NCBI GenBank assembly: GCA_020249415.1
Contig: JADCFR010000295.1
Location: 1 to 9,247, forward strand
Length of the DNA: 9,247 nucleotides
Direction: 5' to 3'
Source of the DNA: Roseomonas sp.
GTDB taxonomy: Bacteria; Pseudomonadota; Alphaproteobacteria; Acetobacterales; Acetobacteraceae
The notes under the pieces are model-generated. The model was not told the DNA's origin and did no database searches. It saw only the letters and a program-made list of their open reading frames with translations. Of this stretch, positions 1 to 6,851 are shown in pieces (the first letter of the stretch is position 1; each line of letters opens with the position of its first letter). Made by a program: the position numbers and the translations under genes.

Positions 1-405
1 CTCGGCGGCGGCTTCGGGCATTTCTATGCCTATGCGCCGTTGAAGATCGAATACGCGATTGACCGCTTCGCCATGGAAACCAAGCGGCAATTGGATGTGC
101 TCGATCGGCGGCTTGCCGAAAGCGCCTATCTGGGTGGGGAGGAATACACCATCGCCGATATCGCGGTCTGGCCTTGGTATGGTGGGCTGGTGCGGGGATA
201 CCTGTATGGCGCGGCGGAGTTTCTTGCCGTGCATGAATACAAGCATGTGCAGCGCTGGGCAGAGGCAATCTTCGCGCGCCCCGCCGTCAAGCGCGGGCGC
301 ATGGTGAACCGGGTAACCGGCGAGCCATCCGAGCAATTGCACGAACGCCATGACGCCAGCGATTTCGCCACAAGAACCCAGGATAAGCTGGCAGGTGGCG
401 GCTGA
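1..405 (+). CDS. yghU: YghU-type glutathione S-transferase / disulfide-bond oxidoreductase, C-terminal part (5' end outside window)
   Basis: The reading frame is open from the first base and ends at TGA 403-405, giving 134 visible residues. The protein matches the C-terminal all-helical domain of the YghU/YfcG (Nu-class) glutathione transferases as I remember E. coli YghU. It begins with the GGGFGHFYAYAP segment, continues with KIEYAIDRFAMETKRQLDVL, and has the family's EYTIADIAVWPW block (an N-capping box with the conserved D). It finishes with KHVQRW, RPAVKRGR and EQLHERHDASDF. E. coli YghU is about 288 residues, so a little under half is seen and the thioredoxin-like glutathione-binding domain lies upstream. 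Known members are cytosolic and reduce small disulfides or organic peroxides using two bound glutathiones. A hairpin follows the stop, suggesting the transcript ends before the glycosyltransferase genes, to which this gene is probably unrelated. The internal ATG at 85 is not a start because homology extends to the window edge. Confidence 0.95.
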   Translation, partial: LGGGFGHFYAYAPLKIEYAIDRFAMETKRQLDVLDRRLAESAYLGGEEYTIADIAVWPWYGGLVRGYLYGAAEFLAVHEYKHVQRWAEAIFARPAVKRGRMVNRVTGEPSEQLHERHDASDFATRTQDKLAGGG

Positions 406-414
406 CTGTCCTAT

Positions 415-441
415 CGCCGCTATTGGTTCCCGATAGCGGCG
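415..441. terminator. Hairpin after yghU, candidate terminator
   Basis: CGCCGCTAT (415-423) and ATAGCGGCG (433-441) form a perfect 9-bp stem with a 9-nt loop, starting 10 nt after the yghU stop. The right flank (442-450) has no T-run, so it is not a textbook intrinsic terminator. It could still stop transcription, or protect the 3' end of the yghU mRNA. A competing shorter pairing, CTATCG (411-416) with CGATAG (431-436), uses overlapping bases. The rest of the 129-bp gap up to the next start shows no convincing -35/-10 pair. Confidence 0.5.
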
Positions 442-525
442 TGAATCGCACCATGGGCACCATCCTGGACTTTGGCGCTTAACCTGGCGTAACAGGACAA
501 GCATTTCACCCCCAGCTATTCAGGC

Positions 526-529
526 AGGA
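526..529 (+). promoter_or_regulatory. Ribosome binding site for the first glycosyltransferase (supports the TTG start)
   Basis: AGGA lies 5 nt before TTG 535. No ATG or GTG lies in frame nearby upstream, and the conserved GT-B N-terminal strand starts within a few residues of this TTG. This site therefore decides the start codon. Confidence 0.55.
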
Positions 530-534
530 TCAAT

Positions 535-1875
535 TTGCAAAAGCCGCGCGTCTATATTGATGGCTATAATCTTTCCCTGCAGCAAGGCACGGGGGTTGCG
601 ACCTATGCACGCAATCTTTCTGTCGCGCTGCGGGAACTTGGGGCGGAAGTGGGTGTTCTTTATGGTGGCCAATCGCGCACCGTGAGCCGCAACCCGCTGC
701 TGCGTGAGGTTGCCTTTTTTGATGCGCCGTTGGAACGCCGCCCCCGCTTGAAGGATATACCGCGCAATATCCTGCGTACCCTCGCCTTGCCCTTTGGCGA
801 GATTGCCACACGCGTGCCCGTGACCGGCAGCGTCATACGTGAACCCTTGCAAAACCGTCTGCCGCATTTCGATCACATCTGGAATGTGAAGGGCCTTTAT
901 GACAAGCAACGGCTGGCGACAAAAATCGCTGCGGGGCGAATCCCCATTCATTTTCTTGAACCGCCGGAATTGATGCATTGGACCTTTCCCTTGGCGCTCC
1001 GCGCCATGGGCGCCAAGAACATCTACACGCTGCATGATCTGGTGCCCTTGCGCCTGCCCTACGCCACGCTTGACAATAAGCGCAATTACTTCCGCTTGCT
1101 CAATCATATTGCCAAGCATGCGGATCATCTTGTGACCATCAGCGAATCCTCCAAGAAGGACATCATGAGCTTCTTCGGCGTGCCGGAGGATCGCATCACC
1201 GTCACCTATCAGGCAGTGGATATTCCGGCGGCACTCCGGAACAAGCCGCTGCATGAGGTGAAGAACGAGGTTGAGGGTAATTTTGGTATCCCGTTCAAGG
1301 GTTATTTTCTCTATTTCGGGGCGCTTGAACCGCGCAAGAATGTCACGCGGATGATTGAGGCGCATCTTGCGTCCGGCGTTGCCGATCCCTTGGTGCTGGT
1401 AGGCAAGAAGGTTTGGCGACGCAAACGAGACCTGCGCTTTTTGGCCCAGCATGACAGGCTTCTTTCCCTGTTGGACAAGAATGTTTCCGGCGGGCCGCTC
1501 GCGCGGATTGTGCAGCTTGAATACCTCACCTTCCCCGCCTTGGTCAGCCTGATCCGCGGTGCCAAGGCCGTGCTTTTCCCATCACTTTATGAAGGTTTTG
1601 GCCTGCCGGCGCTTGAAGCCATGACACTCGGCACACCGGTATTGACCTCCAACACCTCATCCATGCCGGAATTGGTGGGGGATGCCGCGCTACAGATCGA
1701 CCCCTATGATACGCAAGCGATGGTGGATGCCATACGCGCCTTGGCAAGTGATGAGGCGCTGCGTGGGCGATTGGCCGAAGCGGGCCCGGCGCGAGCGGAA
1801 ATGTTCTCAGTTGATCGGTATCATGCGCGGCTCGCGGCGCTTTATGGGCGCTTCGTGAAGCTGCCGGGCGATTAA
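535..1875 (+). CDS. Glycosyltransferase, GT4-type (GT-B fold), 446 aa
   Basis: This is a cytosolic retaining glycosyltransferase that should move a sugar from a nucleotide-activated donor to a glycan or lipid-linked acceptor; donor and acceptor cannot be read from the sequence. The N-terminal Rossmann-like half opens with RVYIDGYNL and the glycine loop QQGTGVATYARNL (residues 16-28). A conserved HDL sits at 167-169. The C-terminal donor-binding half contains GALEPRKN (262-269), whose R267 and K268 are the usual diphosphate-contacting pair. The E-x7-E motif is YEGFGLPALE, with E353 and E361, followed by GTPVLTSNTSSMPEL. The length is somewhat above the usual 350-400 residues because of an insert around residues 70-160. 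No signal peptide or membrane helix is seen. It starts with TTG, with AGGA 5 nt upstream, and sits 3 nt before a second glycosyltransferase, so the two are probably one transcript. It is likely part of exopolysaccharide, capsule or O-antigen synthesis; that assignment is inferred from family and pairing only. Confidence 0.93.
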   Translation: MQKPRVYIDGYNLSLQQGTGVATYARNLSVALRELGAEVGVLYGGQSRTVSRNPLLREVAFFDAPLERRPRLKDIPRNILRTLALPFGEIATRVPVTGSVIREPLQNRLPHFDHIWNVKGLYDKQRLATKIAAGRIPIHFLEPPELMHWTFPLALRAMGAKNIYTLHDLVPLRLPYATLDNKRNYFRLLNHIAKHADHLVTISESSKKDIMSFFGVPEDRITVTYQAVDIPAALRNKPLHEVKNEVEGNFGIPFKGYFLYFGALEPRKNVTRMIEAHLASGVADPLVLVGKKVWRRKRDLRFLAQHDRLLSLLDKNVSGGPLARIVQLEYLTFPALVSLIRGAKAVLFPSLYEGFGLPALEAMTLGTPVLTSNTSSMPELVGDAALQIDPYDTQAMVDAIRALASDEALRGRLAEAGPARAEMFSVDRYHARLAALYGRFVKLPGD

Positions 1876-1878
1876 CCC

Positions 1879-3885
1879 TTGGCGCGATTTTTTGACGCGG
1901 TGCTGCAGCCCCTGCGCCGGCTCATGACCAAGCATCAGGAAAAGCCTTCCGCGGCGCCAAAGGCAGTATCGGCGGCGGAAACCCCGCCAATGCAGCGCAG
2001 CAAGGCCGAAGCTGCCGCGCCCCCGCCAATACCACCGCCAGTCATCCGGGCCGCACGGCAACGCATTATCTTTGATATCTCTGACCTTATTCTGTATTTG
2101 CGTGAAAGCCGTGTGCCAACCGGCATCCAGCGCGTACAGCTCAATATCATTCATTATGCCATCACGGATTTCCGGGAAAAGGCCAATCCCATCATCGTCT
2201 ATTTTGACCCCAACAGGAATGATTGGATCTTCATCCAGGACGAGGCCTTTCTGGCGCTTTATGAAGCGACCGAAGCCCATGCTACGGCAGATGAGGAAGC
2301 CTTCCAGGCGCTGATGCAGGGCCTTGCAGAAGGCCAAACGCTCCCGGCCTATCTTGCGGCCGAACCGCGACAGGATCAGTTCTTTTTGGCCAATCTGGGT
2401 TCATCCTGGTGGATCGAAAACTACTTCCAGAAGGTGCGCGAATTGCGCAAGCTGCATGATCTTCGCTATGTCCCGATGGTCCATGACTGCATTCCCCTGA
2501 TGGTGCCTGAGCATTGCCCAAAGGCCTTGGTTGAGGATTTTCGCCAATGGTTCCTGAGCGCCATGCTGGAAGCCGATGCTGTGGTTACCAATTCACATTG
2601 GTCGGCCAAGGATATTCGCCGTAACTTGGCGCTGGCGCTTCCGGATGCAGCGCTTCCCATTCACCCGATTGCCCTGAATGGCAATATGCGTGGCCATCTT
2701 GCGCTGCGCGATCTGGCAGAGCGGGAAGCGGTGCAGCGCATCCTGCCCGATGGCGCACCCTTTGTTCTTTGTGTGGGCACGCTTGAAAGTCGGAAGAATC
2801 ACATCCTGCTGTTCAAGGCCTGGGCAAGGCTGATGCAGCGCCATGATGCGGCTGCGGTCCCTTATCTGATCTGCCTAGGCCGCGCGGGTTGGCTGTTTGA
2901 TGAGGCGGCTGAGTTTATGCGCAGCCATCCCGAGCTTCATGAACGTGTCCTGCTGTTGTCAAGCGTGACGGATGGAGCGCTTGCGACGCTGTATGAGCAA
3001 TGTCTTTTCACCATCTCCAACAGTTTTTATGAAGGCTGGGGCCTGCCGATCACAGAGAGCCTATCCTTTGGCGCACTTGCCCTGGTGGCGCGCAATACAT
3101 CACTGACCGAAGCCGGCGGTGATGCCGCCCTTTATTTCGAGGATAATGATCCAGCGGACCTTGATGCCAAGCTTGAGATGCTGATCTTCGATGCCGCAAA
3201 GCGGCAAAGCCTGCGGAACGAAGCCCGCCTCAAAGCCAAGATCAGGGATTGGCGCAGTGTTGCAGATGAATTCCTGCAACGCATCCTGGACACAGAGCCC
3301 AGCGCATCGAAGCGCCAGGCGCAGTTTCTTCACCTGCCACTTGGGCGCCTCATCCATCTTGGCAAGGCGCCGCCGGGAACACCTGCGCTTGAGGCTGCCC
3401 TGGGAGCGGCGCTGCGTGATGGGTTGCATTGGCACCGGCCGGAGGATTGGGGTTCCTGGACCAAGCCGGGGGTAGCGCGGCTTTGTCTTCCTTTCCCTCA
3501 TGAACTGGCGGACCAGGATGCGCTGTGTTGCCTGCGGCTCCGTGGGCCGGCTTTTGCGACACCGATCAAGATCAGCTTTCTTGCCGATGGCGAATGTATC
3601 TTTGGACCGATCGAACGTGAGATAGGTCGTGGCAAGCGGCTTGGGCTTTGGTTCCAACTGCGCCTGAATGTGCCACATCTCTGCATTGACATTGATGGCG
3701 GGCTTGGCACTTCGCTCGGCCCCAATGACCGCGATGTTGGCATTGGCGTTACGCATCTTATGCTCTGCCGGGCAGAGGATGCCGAAGCACGGCGCAACTT
3801 CCTGAACGCCTTTCCGGAATTTGGCCTGGCGTCCCGCCTGAAAGGGCGCGCGATATTGGAACGGATTGAAATTCCTGCCGCATGA
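1879..3885 (+). CDS. Long GT4-type glycosyltransferase with proline/alanine-rich N-terminal linker and C-terminal accessory domain, 668 aa
   Basis: Residues 1-60 are a short amphipathic start followed by a Pro/Ala-rich, low-complexity linker (about 22-58). The GT-B core runs from about 61 to 470. It begins with IIFDISDLILYLRESR and PTGIQRVQ (80-87), has VHDCIPL at 201-207, and VGTLESRKN (299-307) with R305/K306. The E-x7-E motif is YEGWGLPITE (E385, E393), followed by NTSLTEAGGDAALYF. Residues about 480-668 are extra to a normal GT4 enzyme and look beta-rich; they contain LHWHRPEDWGSWTKPGVARL (515-534). The start is uncertain: TTG 1879 follows the upstream TAA after 3 nt, with no clear Shine-Dalgarno, and in-frame GTG 1900 and ATG 1924 have none either. 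TTG is kept because tight spacing favours translational coupling. The core and both catalytic glutamates are intact, so an active enzyme is expected. It probably acts on the same glycan as its upstream partner; the sugar specificity is unknown. Confidence 0.9.
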   Translation: MARFFDAVLQPLRRLMTKHQEKPSAAPKAVSAAETPPMQRSKAEAAAPPPIPPPVIRAARQRIIFDISDLILYLRESRVPTGIQRVQLNIIHYAITDFREKANPIIVYFDPNRNDWIFIQDEAFLALYEATEAHATADEEAFQALMQGLAEGQTLPAYLAAEPRQDQFFLANLGSSWWIENYFQKVRELRKLHDLRYVPMVHDCIPLMVPEHCPKALVEDFRQWFLSAMLEADAVVTNSHWSAKDIRRNLALALPDAALPIHPIALNGNMRGHLALRDLAEREAVQRILPDGAPFVLCVGTLESRKNHILLFKAWARLMQRHDAAAVPYLICLGRAGWLFDEAAEFMRSHPELHERVLLLSSVTDGALATLYEQCLFTISNSFYEGWGLPITESLSFGALALVARNTSLTEAGGDAALYFEDNDPADLDAKLEMLIFDAAKRQSLRNEARLKAKIRDWRSVADEFLQRILDTEPSASKRQAQFLHLPLGRLIHLGKAPPGTPALEAALGAALRDGLHWHRPEDWGSWTKPGVARLCLPFPHELADQDALCCLRLRGPAFATPIKISFLADGECIFGPIEREIGRGKRLGLWFQLRLNVPHLCIDIDGGLGTSLGPNDRDVGIGVTHLMLCRAEDAEARRNFLNAFPEFGLASRLKGRAILERIEIPAA

Positions 3886-3937
3886 ACGCTATGCTTGCCT
3901 TTGGAATTTCGCATCCTCGATTGGTTTTCGTTGCGTG

Positions 3938-3942
3938 AAGGA
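3938..3942 (+). promoter_or_regulatory. Ribosome binding site that sets the deacetylase-like gene start at 3952
   Basis: AAGGA lies 9 nt before ATG 3952. The frame is open further upstream to a TTG at 3895, which would add 19 residues, but that codon lacks a Shine-Dalgarno and the family alignment begins after 3952. The ATG is therefore preferred. Confidence 0.65.
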
Positions 3943-3951
3943 TTATCCCCC

Positions 3952-4860
3952 ATGCTGAGCGAACCCGGCCATTACGATTACATGCCATGGCGGAGACGCC
4001 CCAAGATTACCTGGCCCAATGGCGCACGCATCGCCTTTTGGGTGGCGCCCAATATTGAGCATTATGAGCTTGACCCCCCGCCCAATGCACGCCGTATGCC
4101 CTGGACCAGGCCGCAGCCCGATGTGCTCGGCTATTCCTGGCGCGATTACGGCAACCGCGTTGGTTTCTGGCGTATGGCGGATGTCATGGCGCGCCATGGT
4201 GTGCGGGGCAGTGTCTCGCTCAATGTCGCGGTCTGTGATCACTATCCGGAAATCATTGAGCGTTGCTGCGAACTTGATTGGGAATTGTTCAGTCACGGTA
4301 CCTATAATACGCGCTATTTCTACGGTATGAATGAGGATCAGCAACGTGCCGTCATTCGCGAAAACCGTGAAACCATCAAACGCGCCAGCGGCCAGGACTT
4401 GGATGGTTGGCTGACGCCGGCGATTTCCAATGATGAGACAACGCAGCATGTGCTGGCCGAGGAAGGAATCAAATACACACTTGATATGCTGCATGATGAT
4501 CAGCCAACACCGATCAAGGTGCGCAGCGGTCATTTGATCAGCATTCCCTATTCGCTTGAAATCAATGACGTGCCGCTGCTGGTCATGCGCAATACGCCGC
4601 CTGAAGGCTTCGCCGCCATCTGCAAGGCGCAATTCGATCAGCTTTATGAGGAAGGCGCCGAAAGCGGGACGGTGATGTGCATGCCGCTCCATCCCTTCCT
4701 GATCGGCCAGCCGCACCGCATCAGCGCCTTGGATGATGTGCTTCGGCATGTGGTCAGCCATGACAAGGTTTGGCTGGCGACAGGGCGGGAAATCGCCGCC
4801 TGGTATACGAAACATCATTTGGCGGAAGCGCAATCCTGGATCGCAGCGGGGACACCATGA
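3952..4860 (+). CDS. Polysaccharide deacetylase family (CE4/NodB fold), PuuE-allantoinase-like, 302 aa
   Basis: The protein has the layout of the PuuE-like branch of the NodB/CE4 fold. It opens with a short YDYMPWRRRP lead and WPNGARIAF (21-29), then strand 1 NIEHYEL (34-40) with E36 at the position of the catalytic acid. YSWRDYGNRVGFWR (61-74) is the family's most recognisable block. The second motif is LFSHGTYNTR (112-121) with H115, then GWLTP (152-156), HDDQPTP (181-187) and the closing MPLHPFLIGQPHR (244-256) with H247. It lacks the classic TFDDG and H-x3-H metal motifs, as expected for this branch. PuuE itself hydrolyses the cyclic amide allantoin, whereas other family members are annotated as polysaccharide deacetylases, so the substrate is open. 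No signal peptide is seen, so it should be cytosolic. It follows the glycosyltransferase by 66 nt and overlaps its own diverged homologue by ATGA, pointing to co-translation and perhaps a heteromeric complex. Confidence 0.88.
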   Translation: MLSEPGHYDYMPWRRRPKITWPNGARIAFWVAPNIEHYELDPPPNARRMPWTRPQPDVLGYSWRDYGNRVGFWRMADVMARHGVRGSVSLNVAVCDHYPEIIERCCELDWELFSHGTYNTRYFYGMNEDQQRAVIRENRETIKRASGQDLDGWLTPAISNDETTQHVLAEEGIKYTLDMLHDDQPTPIKVRSGHLISIPYSLEINDVPLLVMRNTPPEGFAAICKAQFDQLYEEGAESGTVMCMPLHPFLIGQPHRISALDDVLRHVVSHDKVWLATGREIAAWYTKHHLAEAQSWIAAGTP

Positions 4861-5792
4861 AGGGCCTGCCTGAAGATTACCTGCACTACCCCGCGCGTCG
4901 GCGTGGGATGGATCATGAAATCTATCCCTTCCGCGCGCTCCCCCATGCGCAGCCGGTGACATGGCCGAATGGCGCGCGCATTGCGCTTTGTATCGCTGTG
5001 CATATGGGCCATTTTCCGATGGATATGCCGCTCAAGCCCTTCATCGCGCCGGGCGGCATGGAACGGCCCTATCCTTCCTATTGGGATTATACGCTCCGCG
5101 ATTACGGTAATCGCATTGGCGTCTATCGGTTGATGAAATCGCTCGCCGCACGCGGCCTGCCTGCAACGGCTTTATTGAGTGCCGTGCTGGCACAGCGCTA
5201 CCCGGCACTGATGAATGACCTTGCCGCGACGCAATGGGAAATTGCCTGCGCAGGGCTGGATATGGGGCGGCTGCATCATAGCAATGTGCCGCTGGATGAG
5301 GAACGCGCCACGGTACAAGAAGCCGCGGCACTGCTCCGTGCCCGTTTCGGGGCTTCGGTACGCGGCTGGCATTCGCCCGCGCATTCCGAATCAAGCCATA
5401 CGCTGCGCCTGGTTGCGGAAGCCGGCTTCAGCTTCACCACCGGCTGGGCAAATGATGACATGCCCTATGTCATGACAACCGATGCCGGGCGACTTGTTTG
5501 CATGCCTCTGTCGCAGGATTTATCGGATCAACGCATGCTGCATCAGCAACATCTGCCGACCGAGGATTTCACCAAGGCCATCCTGACCGCGCATGAAATG
5601 CTAGATCGGGAAGCGGAGACCACCGGGAGTGGACGCATTCTGGTGGTGCCTATCACTCCGTGGCTCATGGGCGTGCCGCATCGTATCCGCACCTTCAACG
5701 CAATGCTGGATGGCATCATGGCGCGCGGCAGCATCTGGCCCGCCACCATGGGCCAGATTGCGGATCACTGGCGCGCGCAAAACCCAAGCTAA
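4857..5792 (+). CDS. Diverged polysaccharide deacetylase / PuuE-like paralogue lacking the conserved catalytic positions, 311 aa
   Basis: This is a homologue of the preceding gene along its whole length. Shared blocks are TWPNGARIAL (35-44), TLRDYGNRIGVYRL (79-92), RGWHSPAHSES (169-179), ANDDMPYVM (198-206) and MGVPHRIRTFNAMLDG (271-286). Three positions conserved in the first copy are replaced: E36 becomes G51 (HMGHF), the SHG histidine H115 becomes A132 (CAGLD), and the LHP histidine H247 becomes T267 (ITPW). The fold seems intact, with no frameshift, so this looks like a maintained pseudoenzyme, a regulatory or structural partner, or an enzyme with a different active site, rather than a decaying pseudogene. 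ATG 4857 overlaps the upstream TGA (ATGA), with a GGGG run a few bases before it. A longer frame reaching 4770 lies inside the upstream gene and has no support. The TAA overlaps the stop of the convergent reductase gene. No signal peptide is visible. Confidence 0.85.
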   Translation: MKGLPEDYLHYPARRRGMDHEIYPFRALPHAQPVTWPNGARIALCIAVHMGHFPMDMPLKPFIAPGGMERPYPSYWDYTLRDYGNRIGVYRLMKSLAARGLPATALLSAVLAQRYPALMNDLAATQWEIACAGLDMGRLHHSNVPLDEERATVQEAAALLRARFGASVRGWHSPAHSESSHTLRLVAEAGFSFTTGWANDDMPYVMTTDAGRLVCMPLSQDLSDQRMLHQQHLPTEDFTKAILTAHEMLDREAETTGSGRILVVPITPWLMGVPHRIRTFNAMLDGIMARGSIWPATMGQIADHWRAQNPS

Positions 5793-6715
5793 TCCTTGGG
5801 CGCACCCATGGCATAAGGCTTCAGCGCCGCATTGATCATGGCGTGGGTAGGTGTGGGTACGCCAAGCGCACGGCCCAGTGCCACGACCTTGCCCGACAAC
5901 CAGGGCAATTCAATGCGATTGCCGCGAATCAAATCCACCGCCATGGAAGCGCGCATGCCAGCAGGCGCGCCCATGGTGAATTTCATGCTCCGTTCAAGCA
6001 CATCATCCGGCAACCAAACACCCTTGGCGCGGGCGAGCGCGATCACCTCGTCGAACCCAGTGCGGAAATAGGGCGCGATATCGGGATCGTCACGCAATTC
6101 ACCCAACGGGCGACGCGTCAGCGCCGTCATGCCGGAATTCGTCGCCAGGATAACAAATTTCAGCCAAAGATCGGTCAGGATACGGTCGCTCAGCGTCGCG
6201 TCAAAACCGGCGCGCTGGCACCATGCCAGAAAATCCTTGCCACGGGCCGAGATGCTGCCATCCAACTCCCCAAAGGCAAGCCGCATGAAGGTACCGGTCT
6301 GGCGAATCACACCCGGCGCATCAATGGTTGCGCTGATTTGCGCAACACCACCCATCACCGCTTGCGCGCCCAGAATGGGGACAAGTCTTTCGCTGGCATC
6401 AATGCCATTCTGCAGGGGCAGCACAGCGGTAGCGGGTCCGACCAGGGGACGAATGGCCTCACCGGCGGCCTCCACATCCCACAGCTTCACACAGAACATC
6501 ACGAGATCCACCGGCCCGATGCTGGCCGGATTATCAGTGGCCTTGGTCGGCACCAGATGGGTGTCACCCCGACCGCCCGTAATGCGTAAACCATCACGCT
6601 GCATCGCTGCCAGATGCGCCCCACGGGCGATGAAAGTGACATCAGCACCGGCCTTCGCCAAGGCCGCGCCAAAACCACCGCCAACACCACCTGTTCCCAT
6701 CACTGCAATGCGCAT
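5789..6715 (-). CDS. 2-dehydropantoate 2-reductase family protein (PanE/ApbA-like ketopantoate reductase), 308 aa
   Basis: This is an NADPH-dependent reductase of the 6-phosphogluconate-dehydrogenase-like fold; the type member reduces ketopantoate to pantoate for pantothenate and CoA synthesis. The N-terminal Rossmann domain starts MRIAVMGTGGVGG, with the dinucleotide loop at 7-13. CVK follows at 75-77 (K77) and PLQNGID at 100-106 (N103). The C-terminal helical domain carries DLWLKFVILATN, with K186 as the expected general acid and N193, and then SMAVDLIRGNRIE (258-269) with E269. The length is normal for the family and all key residues are present. Two in-frame codons (TTG, GTG) precede ATG 6715, but AGGAG at 6723-6727 is spaced 7 nt from the ATG, so ATG is chosen. 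Many bacteria carry several paralogues of this family in catabolic clusters, so it may act on another 2-keto acid; the symbol panE is withheld for that reason. It is divergent from eutBC and convergent with the deacetylase pair. Confidence 0.93.
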   Translation of the reverse strand: MRIAVMGTGGVGGGFGAALAKAGADVTFIARGAHLAAMQRDGLRITGGRGDTHLVPTKATDNPASIGPVDLVMFCVKLWDVEAAGEAIRPLVGPATAVLPLQNGIDASERLVPILGAQAVMGGVAQISATIDAPGVIRQTGTFMRLAFGELDGSISARGKDFLAWCQRAGFDATLSDRILTDLWLKFVILATNSGMTALTRRPLGELRDDPDIAPYFRTGFDEVIALARAKGVWLPDDVLERSMKFTMGAPAGMRASMAVDLIRGNRIELPWLSGKVVALGRALGVPTPTHAMINAALKPYAMGAPKD

Positions 6716-6722
6716 CACCAAT

Positions 6723-6727
6723 CTCCT
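6723..6727 (-). promoter_or_regulatory. Ribosome binding site of the ketopantoate-reductase-like gene
   Basis: On the - strand this is AGGAG, 7 nt before ATG 6715. The TTG at 6721 would be only 1 nt away, which rules it out as the start. Confidence 0.75.
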
Positions 6728-6749
6728 GCTCTCAACGACATCCTATCCG

Positions 6750-6764
6750 CAGGCGTTCTGCCTG
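6750..6764. repeat. Short palindrome in the divergent intergenic region (CAGGC-N5-GCCTG)
   Basis: CAGGC (6750-6754) and GCCTG (6760-6764) are perfect inverted arms separated by GTTCT. The site lies 35 bp upstream of the reductase start, within its likely promoter or 5' leader, so it could be an operator half-site pair or a small hairpin. It is short enough to occur by chance. Confidence 0.3.
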
Positions 6765-6792
6765 TCATGCGGGCTGCGGCGCTTTAAGCCTC

Positions 6793-6809
6793 GAATCCTG
6801 TGTGGATTC
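6793..6809. repeat. Palindrome upstream of eutB (GAATCC-N5-GGATTC), possible operator
   Basis: GAATCC (6793-6798) and GGATTC (6804-6809) form a perfect 6-bp inverted repeat with spacer TGTGT, ending 42 bp before the eutB ATG. Its position fits an operator or a leader hairpin for the eut genes. No -35/-10 pair was convincing in the 124 bp from 6728 to 6851, and no cobalamin-riboswitch B12 box was seen. Confidence 0.35.
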
Positions 6810-6851
6810 CTGTCATAAAGCAGCGATAGCACCCATAACGGCAGCAACGGC

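Noticed and set aside
520..1452. Long open frame on the - strand (about 310 codons) opposite the first glycosyltransferase
   Set aside because: Its translation has no recognisable motif, while the + strand frame carries the complete GT4 motif set including E-x7-E.
3895..3951. TTG start adding 19 residues to the first deacetylase-like gene
   Set aside because: There is no Shine-Dalgarno before it, whereas AAGGA precedes ATG 3952 and family similarity begins after that ATG.
4770..4856. Earlier start for the second deacetylase-like gene, adding 29 residues
   Set aside because: The extension lies wholly inside the upstream coding region, does not match the homologue's N-terminus, and the ATGA overlap start at 4857 is more natural.
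3943..4962. Long open frame on the - strand (about 339 codons) opposite the deacetylase-like gene
   Set aside because: It is composition-driven and His/Arg-rich with no family resemblance, and it lies over a well-supported + strand gene.
5660..6589. Open + strand frame (about 309 codons) opposite the reductase gene
   Set aside because: It is very Arg/His/Gln-rich with no motif; the - strand frame has every ketopantoate-reductase signature.
6722..6851. Possible cobalamin riboswitch in front of the B12-dependent eutBC genes
   Set aside because: The leader is too short for the usual roughly 200-nt element and I could not find a B12-box-like GCCACTG segment.
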